The notes under the pieces are model-generated. The model worked only from the letters and a program-made list of their open reading frames with translations, did no database searches and had not been told where the DNA came from. A DNA stretch of 64,000 bases from DATMER01 sp963741305 (GTDB lineage: Bacteria > Acidobacteriota > Thermoanaerobaculia > Multivoradales > UBA5704). The translations under genes and the position numbers were made by a program. Where the stretch lies: NCBI GenBank assembly GCA_963741305.1, contig CAVUHL010000003.1, positions 3,968,001 through 4,032,000 on the forward strand. Direction: 5' to 3'. Shown here piece after piece: positions 17,913 to 24,410 of the stretch. Position 1 is the stretch's first letter, and each line of letters starts with the position of its first letter.

Positions 17913-18603
17913 CGGGGTGGCACGTTGTACCTCTCCCCAGGAGCCACAGGGCAAGCGACAGCTCTGCGACAAAAGCCGGAACCAGAACGGCGATGTTCAC
18001 GAGGCTGGGCACCAGTAGCAGCGCAAAGCTGTTCGTCAGATAGCTCACGCCCGCAATTTGCATCAAGATGCCAAGAACCTTGGGTAGAAATTGGGACTTG
18101 AAGATTAGATACCCAAGCAGAAGGCACTCGAACCCGAAAAAGATGAGGCTGACATTGAACCCGTACGCGTGCAACCGGTTGGAGAGGTACGCAAGAGCCT
18201 GAAGCTGTTCCGGCGTGAAGGCATGCAGATAGGACGCGTTACCCAGGACGAACAAGGATGGAAGGAGGAACAGCTTGCTGGCGGACTCGAGAGTAATTGC
18301 GACCAGATTGAACAGCACGGCCAGAAGCGCAAGATCCCGGCTGACAGGCCTCAACAGCACATAGAAGATGAGCCCGAGCACAACCGAGCACGCCAGATGA
18401 AACAGGTTCGCCGCGATGCCAAGGCGCCAGAGGAACTCAAAGGACCCGATGTTGTCGAGGGTGGCCGTTGCGTCGCCGGGCACGACGAGCTTGCCCCTGA
18501 TGAATAGCTCACCCAGCACGCCTGAAACAATGATGATCAAATAAAGCGCCCCGCCTATCCGTGCATAGGTTTGCGGCGATAGCTCGATACCACGATCTGT
18601 CAT
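17821..18603 (-). CDS. DUF4386 family membrane protein
   Basis: 260 residues from the ATG at 18601-18603, preceded by GAGGAGGACAG; the longer frame to 18684 would run through the attC-like site. The DUF4386 pattern is clear: YARIGGALYLIIIVSGVLGE, then about seven hydrophobic spans, FLLPSLFVLGN, and ending LSLALWLLGRG. Function of the family is unknown. After LLGRG an unusual hydrophilic tail of about 37 residues is encoded by repeat island C1, so the original stop has probably been lost. It is inferred to be a cassette gene because an attC-like site lies 19 bases before its start. Confidence 0.85.
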   Translation of the reverse strand: MTDRGIELSPQTYARIGGALYLIIIVSGVLGELFIRGKLVVPGDATATLDNIGSFEFLWRLGIAANLFHLACSVVLGLIFYVLLRPVSRDLALLAVLFNLVAITLESASKLFLLPSLFVLGNASYLHAFTPEQLQALAYLSNRLHAYGFNVSLIFFGFECLLLGYLIFKSQFLPKVLGILMQIAGVSYLTNSFALLLVPSLVNIAVLVPAFVAELSLALWLLGRGTTCHPEELGSNKLASSAPESNLLEPESIRARQNQF

Positions 18604-18621
18604 TCTGTCCTCCTCGTCGCC

Positions 18622-18678
18622 GCCCAACGCTTTTGGGCCGAAGCGCGCGGCCTTGCCCGGCCAGCCAAAGTTTGTGGC
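18622..18678 (-). other. attC-like recombination site (weak R'' half)
   Basis: On the minus strand the site ends in GCGTTGGGC, a perfect GTTRRRY core (complement GCCCAAC at 18622-18628). It contains short imperfect internal repeats (CTTTGG...CCAAAA). The opposite half (CACAAAC near 18672-18678) is a poor match. It precedes the DUF4386 start in the same way as the better site at 20743-20815. Confidence 0.5.
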
Positions 18679-18730
18679 CGTCATTGTGGAGGGGCTTTGC
18701 TGAACGGACGCTGAACGGACTGTGAATGCC

Positions 18731-19192
18731 TCAGCGCAGGACGAGCACGAGCTCGGTGACGTCTTCGCCGGCGGCCGCGACGCTCTCCTCGCGCTCGAGG
18801 CTGAAGCCGCCCTTCTCCAGGACGCGGATCGAGCCGGCGTTGTGCTTGGCCACGTGCGCGTGGAGGGGACGCTCGGTCACGAGGTGCAGGAAAGCGGCGA
18901 GCGCCCGGGTCGCGACACCCTTGCCCCAATGCTCCTTGCCGATCCAGTAGCCGACGAGGCGGACACCATCCTGGGTCCAGCTCCCGATGTTGCCCGCGAC
19001 CTGGCCGTCGGCGAGGATCGTCTGCTTGACCATCGCCGGGTTGCCGAGGATCTTTGCCCAGTGAGCGTCGAAGGCTGCGCGGTCGCGGGAGGGGAAGGCG
19101 GCCATGCGCGTGGCGTCGGCGTCGAGTTGTTGCTCGTAGAAGATGGGGAGGTCGTCGGGCTCGACGTTGCGGAGTCGTACTTCGTTGCTCAT
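18731..19192 (-). CDS. GNAT family N-acetyltransferase
   Basis: 153 residues from the ATG at 19190-19192, with GGGGGTAGAG upstream. GNAT motifs are seen: VRLRNVEPDDLPIFYEQQLD at the N-terminus, VGYWIGKEHWGKGVATRAL (motif A, acetyl-CoA pyrophosphate loop) and KHNAGSIRVLEKGGF (motif B). It resembles RimJ/RimL-type acetyltransferases; the substrate is unknown. GNAT genes are among the commonest integron cassette contents, which fits its place between attC-like sites. Confidence 0.88.
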   Translation of the reverse strand: MSNEVRLRNVEPDDLPIFYEQQLDADATRMAAFPSRDRAAFDAHWAKILGNPAMVKQTILADGQVAGNIGSWTQDGVRLVGYWIGKEHWGKGVATRALAAFLHLVTERPLHAHVAKHNAGSIRVLEKGGFSLEREESVAAAGEDVTELVLVLR

Positions 19193-19238
19193 TTCTCTAC
19201 CCCCGGCCAGGCCTGTCGGTCCATCTCTCTCTTTGCCC

Positions 19239-19613
19239 CTACTCGGGGGAAGGAAAGAGTAGCTCATTGCCGTCGGGATCGTCGATCTGCAGCGTGTCGT
19301 ACCCCCACCAGGTTTCCCTGCTCGGGACGGAGCGCTCGACGAGCTCACGGCGAAGATCGGCGAGTCCGTCCGCGGTCAGCTCGATGAACAGCCGCGCCTT
19401 GTCGCTGCGCGTGGCGTCCTCACAGAGGATGATCTCGCACTCCCCGTGATTGACTTGGCAGATCTTTCCTGCGCCGTCGCCCGTATGCCAACTCTTCTCG
19501 AAGCCGAGCATGTCGACGTAGAAGCGGATCGCGCGGTTCACGTCGGCGACGAAGAAGACCGGGCGCGTGTACCACCGGTGAACAGTCTGGTTCTTCATGG
19601 CATGCATCTTCAT
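19239..19613 (-). CDS. VOC family (glyoxalase/bleomycin-resistance type) protein
   Basis: 124 residues. The pattern PVFFVADVNRAIRFYVDMLGFEKSW at the start and IDDPDGNELLF at the end is the VOC fold; a Glu in GNELL and a preceding His or Glu usually bind the metal. Members bind or modify small molecules, including antibiotics. It begins within 20 bases of the attC-like site at 19631-19689, as a cassette gene would. The gap to the GNAT gene is 46 bases without an attC, so both may belong to one cassette. Confidence 0.85.
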   Translation of the reverse strand: MKMHAMKNQTVHRWYTRPVFFVADVNRAIRFYVDMLGFEKSWHTGDGAGKICQVNHGECEIILCEDATRSDKARLFIELTADGLADLRRELVERSVPSRETWWGYDTLQIDDPDGNELLFPSPE

Positions 19614-19630
19614 TCTGGCGCCTGAGCCGA

Positions 19631-19689
19631 CTGACGCTCCGGGCCTAAGCGCGCGGCGTTAGCCGTCCGCTTGAGGCCCATTGTTGGGC
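19631..19689 (-). other. attC-like recombination site
   Basis: Read on the minus strand, it starts with GCCCAAC (complement GTTGGGC at 19683-19689), continues CCTCAAGCGGACGGC (a typical inner half-site with CAAGCGGACG), has a short central loop, then CGCGCTTAGGCC, and ends GCGTCAG. The last core has C where the consensus GTTRRRY has T, so the site may be inactive. The 5' half overlaps the last codons of the 62-residue gene, a usual arrangement for cassettes. Confidence 0.65.
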
Positions 19690-19847
19690 GCCTTCAACTC
19701 CAAATTCATCTCACTGGACACAGACTCAGGGTCCTCATCGCCCTCCAAGAGAATGTGCCTATAGATAGAAATTAGGCTCTCGTATGTTTCATAGAAGTCG
19801 TCAGCGTAAAGAGGTGGCGCCCAGGCTTCATTGCTGAGCCCAATCAA
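19659..19847 (-). CDS. Small acidic protein, unknown function
   Basis: 62 residues, rich in acidic and aromatic residues (ADDFYETYESLISIYRHIL). The ATG overlaps the stop of the upstream membrane-protein gene by four bases. The last dozen codons lie inside the attC-like site, so the C-terminus may be accidental. No family recognised. Cotranscription with the 291-residue membrane protein suggests a shared cassette and perhaps a shared function. Confidence 0.6.
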   Translation of the reverse strand: MIGLSNEAWAPPLYADDFYETYESLISIYRHILLEGDEDPESVSSEMNLELKAPNNGPQADG

Positions 19848-20719
19848 GAGAAGAGGCGCTTGACAAATTCGATCGCCACATTCTCCTCCATGAAAAACGG
19901 AAGAGCTGCCCAGACGAGCACTATAAAAATTAGGCCAGTTACCATAAGTTGAATTGACCTCGAATAAACCAATGACGGCATGAAAGCCTCTCTGGCCTCA
20001 TCGGAAAGCTCCCCAACCAAGCTCTGCTCGCTCTCTATGATCTCGTCGCCTGTCGTCACGAGATATCTCTTAATACGCATGCACGCCATGATACCTAGAA
20101 CGTTTTGCATGATGAACATTGCCGCTATCAAGATGATCATGTTTGATGACTCTAGCTCGCGATGAGTCGCGAACCACCCCATACTGACGTAATTGACGCC
20201 AACAAAAAACGTATACCACTTAATAAGATTGCTAACCATATGGCGAGCATATTCATGAGAGGCCTCAATCCGCCTCTGCAGATGCGCCCGAAGCTCCGCG
20301 GCCTCAAGCGGGACAACCTTTATTCTCTGCCGGGGCCGAGGAGTCCTTAAGTAAGACCCCAGCATGACTCCAATAGCTACGGCGACTGTTCTCGCGATCT
20401 GAAACTGAAGCGACTCTCCTTCCGCGAGCACCACCATTATAATTATGCCGCAGACGAAAGCTCCGCAGACGAAAGCGATTCCGGACAGCATCCCTGTACG
20501 CTTAATCCCCCGCCGGCCAGCGCTAGCTGCTACTACATATCCGCCCATTACAGACAGGGCAAATCCGATAGAAACACTCAGCGCCAGGAAGCCCGGACGA
20601 AGTTGAGGAGCAAGTTGGGCTAAGCCTGTCAACTGCGGGGCCAGTACGAGGAAACTTGCGCCTACCAAGAGAGTCCCTTTGACTACCCCGAGGAATTCTT
20701 TGGCTCTAGTCGAACTCAA
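19844..20719 (-). CDS. Multi-spanning membrane protein, unknown function (cassette gene)
   Basis: 291 residues starting at TTG (20719) with AAAGGAG nine bases upstream. About six to seven hydrophobic spans, for example LVGASFLVLAPQLTGLAQL, GIAFVCGAFVCGIIIMVVL, MIILIAAMFIMQNVLGIMA and LMVTGLIFIVLVWAALPFF. A charged middle segment includes ELRAHLQRRIEASHEYARHM. Base composition is visibly more AT-rich than surrounding genes, pointing to acquisition. It starts 24 bases after the attC-like site at 20743-20815. No family recognised; an immunity or stress role is possible but unsupported. Confidence 0.7.
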   Translation of the reverse strand: MSSTRAKEFLGVVKGTLLVGASFLVLAPQLTGLAQLAPQLRPGFLALSVSIGFALSVMGGYVVAASAGRRGIKRTGMLSGIAFVCGAFVCGIIIMVVLAEGESLQFQIARTVAVAIGVMLGSYLRTPRPRQRIKVVPLEAAELRAHLQRRIEASHEYARHMVSNLIKWYTFFVGVNYVSMGWFATHRELESSNMIILIAAMFIMQNVLGIMACMRIKRYLVTTGDEIIESEQSLVGELSDEAREAFMPSLVYSRSIQLMVTGLIFIVLVWAALPFFMEENVAIEFVKRLFS

Positions 20720-20742
20720 CAGTCCTAACTCCTTTCTCTGGC

Positions 20743-20815
20743 GCCCAACGCTGGAGCCGTGAGCGGCGAGACCGCGCTGTTTGCGGTTTCGTCCGCTCGA
20801 CGGCTGGTGTTGGCC
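20743..20815 (-). other. attC-like recombination site (best of three)
   Basis: Read on the minus strand from GGCCAAC (complement GTTGGCC at 20809-20815). It contains GTCGAGCGGACGAAACCG and its partial partner GCGGTCTCGCCGCTCACGGC, and ends in GCGTTGGGC, a perfect GTTRRRY core at 20743-20749. Length (73 bp) and imperfect symmetry fit attC. The next gene starts 24 bases downstream. Confidence 0.7.
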
Positions 20816-20947
20816 GGTGAACCCCTACCCTTTCGGCCCGTAACCAGCCGGATCCTGCTGTGGCGACGACCACCGACTCTCTCGAAATAGGCCGATATGC
20901 GTATGCGCTGCTTCTGACGGCAGCCTGCAAAAATGACCACGGCATAA

Positions 20948-21433
20948 TCACGAGACCTCCGTAGCCCGGAGTTCCTCGTCGTCGTCCTTCGAAAAGACGA
21001 GGATGGCCGGATGCTTTCCGAAGGTGGGAGCGGTCTTTCCCACGGAGGGCGCCGCCAAGTACTCCGCGCTGATCGGCGATATCTGGCGCCACTTCCAGCG
21101 ATCCAAGTCGCCGCTCTTCCTCCGGCGCCCTCTATCGGATCGCGGCCATGGCTCTTCAAAAGTCCGCTCGCCAACCACGTTGACTAGAATGTCGAAGTTC
21201 CCCCGCCAGCCGTTCGGGCGCCTTTTGGCCGCCAGCGCCTCCCGAAGCCTGGCGGGGCCGATCACCAGCAAATCGACATCGGAGTCCGGTTTATAGCCAG
21301 CCACTTGGGAGCCGATCAGCCAGATCTGGAGCGCGCCAGCGACGGCGAGCCGGGAGAGCACAGGCCATAGGCGCTCGGCTAGTTGAGGGTCAAGTTTAGG
21401 GTTGACCCACCGCAGATTTCTGGCGGGCTCCAT
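20948..21433 (-). CDS. Nucleotidyltransferase-fold protein (pol beta superfamily)
   Basis: 161 residues from the ATG at 21431-21433, with TTGGAGGG upstream. The signature WLIGSQVAGYKPDSDVDLLVIG is the GSx(n)SDxDL motif with both metal-binding Asp residues. The rest (NGWRGNFDILVNVVGERTFEE...) matches no family I recognise. Relatives include MNT-type antitoxins and AMP-transferring enzymes, usually paired with HEPN proteins; no HEPN partner is visible here. It lies just upstream of the best attC-like site and is read toward it, as the first cassette gene would be. Confidence 0.8.
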   Translation of the reverse strand: MEPARNLRWVNPKLDPQLAERLWPVLSRLAVAGALQIWLIGSQVAGYKPDSDVDLLVIGPARLREALAAKRRPNGWRGNFDILVNVVGERTFEEPWPRSDRGRRRKSGDLDRWKWRQISPISAEYLAAPSVGKTAPTFGKHPAILVFSKDDDEELRATEVS

Positions 21434-22134
21434 GCGCCCTCCAAGTCAAGTACATTCTGTAAAGGGTCTACTGAGACGGCCAACTTAGCTTCACCGCAAC
21501 TCGTTGCTGTTCAGATACAAACGAATATCTACACTGGAGTGCCGAGGTCATTCGGGGCTATCTCGTTGCACTCCCGTTATTTCCGCTCATGTTACGCCTC
21601 TCGCTTAGGCGCGTCAACGCGATAGATCTGTGCGAATAAGGCTGACTTGGACGACGCCCCGAGTTGCCGCAGAAGCGACCGCTCCACGAGGAGGGTGGGG
21701 GCGCTTCTGCGTCAGAATGGTCGAGCTGAAGGAGGACGCTTATCGGACTGCGCGGTGTCGGATAAGCGCCCTCCGCAATCACCTCTTCCAGAGAAGGGGA
21801 CGGGCCTCGCCCATGGCCCGCCCCCGGGTTTGACAGGGTAGACCCCGGCCGTACAGGGCGGCCTGCCCCGGTTGGAAGGTTTTGTACATCGATTGTCAAA
21901 GATCCAGCGGGCGGGTGCCTGGAAAGAGCCGGCAGGATGCCGGCGGTCCCAGGGGTCCGGATGTACCGGACCACACCAACCCTGATGCGCCTGCTTGGCT
22001 GCCGCGAGGCCGGACGCTTGGTCCGGCTTCCCGGGAGACAAGGAGGAACGGTCAAGTGAGTGGGCGCTGGGAGCTAAAAGGGGGAGCGTGCCCGGCGTGC
22101 CGGGACACGCCCCCGAGATCAGCAGATCACCCGA
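21434..22134. other. Intergenic stretch without a supported gene
   Basis: Open frames here lack ribosome-binding sites and family matches. Visible contents are the hairpin at 21731-21774, a short palindrome GCCGGCAGGATGCCGGC near 21929, and a degenerate palindrome CGCCTCTCGCTTAGGCGCG near 21596. It separates the cassette-like region from the next genes. Neither an integrase gene nor a convincing attI was found. Confidence 0.6.
21731..21774. repeat. REP-like long hairpin
   Basis: Two 18-base arms, GGAGGACGCTTATCGGAC and the complement of GGAGGGCGCTTATCCGAC, differ at two positions and enclose an eight-base loop. The GGATAAGCG core recalls enterobacterial REP palindromes, though homology is not implied. 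Only one copy was noticed in the window. Confidence 0.65.
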
Positions 22135-22503
22135 TCATCCTGCCTGGGGCGTTTCGACCGGCGGCGGCTCGACCTTGCTGCGGCGGCGGCCACGGAAGGG
22201 CTGCACCCCGAACTCGGCAAGCTTCTCCGAGTCGATGCCGTAGTGCTGACGCACCGCCACCCGCAACAGCGTCACCAGGCGCTGGCCCTCGACCATCACC
22301 TCGCGCAGCTCCTTGGAAGCATCCTGCTTGGCAGCAGTCAGCTCCGCCTGCGTCCGGATCAGCCCCTTCCCCTTCATCGCCAACGACACTAGCTGCTCCT
22401 TGGGCACCTGCAGGTGGCCAAGAGGTGGATCGTTCGCTGTCAGCGCACCGGTCCAGCGATCCCAATCCCCCAGCATCCCCGCATACGTCGTCTCCTTTGA
22501 CAT
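22135..22503 (-). CDS. Conserved hypothetical protein, small helical, basic C-terminus
   Basis: 122 residues with a good AAAGGAG ribosome-binding site before the ATG at 22501-22503. It is mostly helical ([16 protein letters not shown]..., [21 protein letters not shown]) and ends with [17 protein letters not shown] and a Pro-rich tail. I have the impression of repeated acidobacterial proteins with the same EFGxxPFRxRRR ending, but no function is known. It is monocistronic as far as can be seen. Confidence 0.7.
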   Translation of the reverse strand: MSKETTYAGMLGDWDRWTGALTANDPPLGHLQVPKEQLVSLAMKGKGLIRTQAELTAAKQDASKELREVMVEGQRLVTLLRVAVRQHYGIDSEKLAEFGVQPFRGRRRSKVEPPPVETPQAG

Positions 22504-22571
22504 GGTCCTTCTCCTTTCCGGGTCCTGTGGACCCTTTGCTCCGGCACCGCCTGCGACACTCGGGTGGAACT

Positions 22572-22805
22572 TATTCAGCCGGCTATCTCTGGTGGCTGCA
22601 CGAATTCACGGTCGGAGACCGCAAGGTCCACTCCTTCGCCATGAACGGCACCGGCGGCAACACGGTGCAGGTCTTCCCCGAGCTCGGGCTGGTGGTGGTG
22701 ATCACCACCACGAACTTCGGCGTGCCTAATGCGCCGCGCCTCACCCAGCGCCTGCTCACCGAGCATCTGCTTCCCGCGGTGCTCGACGGTCGGAGGTCAG
22801 CGGCC
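22572..22805 (+). pseudogene. Remnant of a serine hydrolase (beta-lactamase family) C-terminus
   Basis: The frame reads [15 protein letters not shown], then [20 protein letters not shown] and ITTTNFG, which is the C-terminal part of class C/PF00144 serine hydrolases. The part with the catalytic SxxK and YxN motifs is absent; sequence upstream reverts to unrelated DNA at about 22565. A GC hairpin at 22818-22839 follows, probably the old terminator. Not expected to be functional. Confidence 0.8.
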
Positions 22806-22817
22806 AGAAACACGAAA

Positions 22818-22839
22818 GGGGAGCCCTTTCAGGCTCCCC
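22818..22839 (+). terminator. Hairpin after the serine-hydrolase remnant
   Basis: GGGGAGCC and GGCTCCCC enclose a six-base loop (CTTTCA), a probable transcription terminator of the lost gene, although no strong T run follows. Confidence 0.5.
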
Positions 22840-23075
22840 GCTTCGCCTCCTTCGCCTCGCCGTCTTCCCCTTCCCCCTCCGATTTCCTTCATCGCCCTCA
22901 GGAACCCCCGAGGAGCCTTCACCGCCCGACCATGAGGAGAGAATAGAGCCCGGGAGAGGCTCTGCCTAGCGCATAGGCATGCGTGCCTTTGGGCAGCCGA
23001 AGCCGTGCAACATTTCCCGAACTGGCTCCACTTCTCAAATGGTCGTTCCTCTTCAATGAGCGAGGTGAGTGGAGC

Positions 23076-23924
23076 ATGACTCGTCATAGACACGGGATCG
23101 TTCAAGGCCCCACGCTGAATCAGCAGCGCCAACGCCAGCAGCTCGAGGCAGCGCGCGAGCGCTTACGGGCAGAACGGCTCCGCCGGCAGGCCGGAGGCGA
23201 TCTGGACCGTCTCGCCAGCTTGATCCTGACGACGATGTACTCGTCAGAGCACATTGAGGTCGCCCTTCGTATTCCGACGACCGATGCCCGCGGAAGGGAC
23301 GCCAAGCCCGCCGTGCGGCTTGCGGCGCGGCAACAGGCCATTACGACCGCCACCAACGCCTACGCTGCCCGCCGCATCACAAGAGACCCCAATGTGCTCT
23401 ACAGCGTCAGCACGACACCCGATCAGCAACTCGACGGGGCCTCCGAGATCAATTTCGACACCGTGGCCGTGGCTGTGATGGACGGAATCCTCTGGGTCGC
23501 GAGAAACTTCAAGATGAGAGCGATGACAAATACAGCCGCTGGCCGCCTCCAGCCGGCGGCGGACTACACCTTCGGCCGCTTGCCTAATCGGACGCTGAAC
23601 AACATCATGACGCAGCTGCGAGCGGCGTTGCACGACGGAACGCTTGGAATCACAGCTGTCCATTTTCTCGAAATCCGGCCGACCCCCACCACGGAGGTCG
23701 AAGCGTCGCAGCCCCACGCCGAGATGCAGCTTGTCCACTACTTCACCACGCGGGTGGCCGAGTTGAGACTCGGAGTTTCCAAAGGCATCTGTCCAAGTTG
23801 CCAGGACGTCCTTCGGACTCGCGGCGCTCGTTTCACCCATGATCGCCTGCACGGCCGGCCGCCTCAGCACTGGGTTCCACCCTCAACCATCACCGTCGGA
23901 ATCGAAGCGCGGCATCGAATCTGA
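23076..23924 (+). CDS. Protein with C-terminal cytidine-deaminase-fold (toxin-type) domain
   Basis: 282 residues from the ATG at 23076, preceded by GGTGAGTGGAGC; an upstream in-frame ATG at 22983 lacks a site. The C-terminal third carries the deaminase zinc signature: PHAEMQLV (His214, catalytic Glu216) and ICPSCQDVL (Cys239, Cys242). The spacing and PHAE..CPSC form are typical of polymorphic-toxin and nucleic-acid deaminases rather than housekeeping cytidine deaminase. The N-terminal 60 residues are Arg/Gln-rich and helical; the middle (ARNFKMRAMTNTAAGR...) is unrecognised. No secretion-system trafficking domain or obvious immunity gene adjoins. It could deaminate DNA, RNA or nucleotides; this is inference. 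Confidence 0.75.
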   Translation: MTRHRHGIVQGPTLNQQRQRQQLEAARERLRAERLRRQAGGDLDRLASLILTTMYSSEHIEVALRIPTTDARGRDAKPAVRLAARQQAITTATNAYAARRITRDPNVLYSVSTTPDQQLDGASEINFDTVAVAVMDGILWVARNFKMRAMTNTAAGRLQPAADYTFGRLPNRTLNNIMTQLRAALHDGTLGITAVHFLEIRPTPTTEVEASQPHAEMQLVHYFTTRVAELRLGVSKGICPSCQDVLRTRGARFTHDRLHGRPPQHWVPPSTITVGIEARHRI

Positions 23925-23934
23925 GTCGAGCGAG

Positions 23935-24405
23935 CTGGTCCAGTTCACAGGATTGGATTCAGCCCGCCCGAGATCTCTTCGAGCCTGCTCGATTCGAATT
24001 CGGAGCGCTCGAAGAGACTTTCGGCGCTTCAGATTCAATCCGGCGCTTCGGGAAGACTTTTAGCGCCTTGAAATCGATTCCGGCACGCCCGGAAAGACTT
24101 CGAGCGCGCCAAAATCAATTCGGCTCCAATAGATTGGATAAAAGCGCCCAGGATTTGATTCCGAGGGACTCGGAATGACTTCCGCTCCAACATATTGGAT
24201 ACCCGTGCGCCAAATTCAATCTAGTGGATCAGAATTGATTTCGGCTCCACTAGATTGAATCACGAAGCCTTCGAATTCAATTTGGTGGGCCGAAATTCAT
24301 TTCCAGGCGTCAGAACTGTTTCTGGTGGCTCCAAATTGATTCCTGCTCCAATGGATTGGATTCTGGCACAGATTATCCAATCTATTGGAGCAGAATTCTT
24401 CCTTG
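23935..24405. repeat. 21-bp tandem repeat island C2
   Basis: About 22 degenerate units at 20-21-bp spacing fill the whole gap between two convergent genes. Cores are GATTCCGGCTCC/GACTTCCGCTCC and palindromes of the form CCAATnnATTGG (CCAATAGATTGG, CCAATGGATTGG, CCAATCTATTGG). It is more AT-rich than the flanking genes. The distal ~90 bp closely match island C1 at 17815-17912. No start codon with a ribosome-binding site was seen. Confidence 0.85.
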
Positions 24406-24410
24406 ACCTT

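Noticed and set aside
17640..18101. Plus-strand frame of 153 codons overlapping the DUF4386 gene end
   Set aside because: No ribosome-binding site or family match, and it runs antisense through a conserved gene and repeat island C1.
17821..21433. Prophage or conjugative element
   Set aside because: No integrase, structural, replication or transfer genes; small same-strand genes with attC-like sites fit cassettes better.
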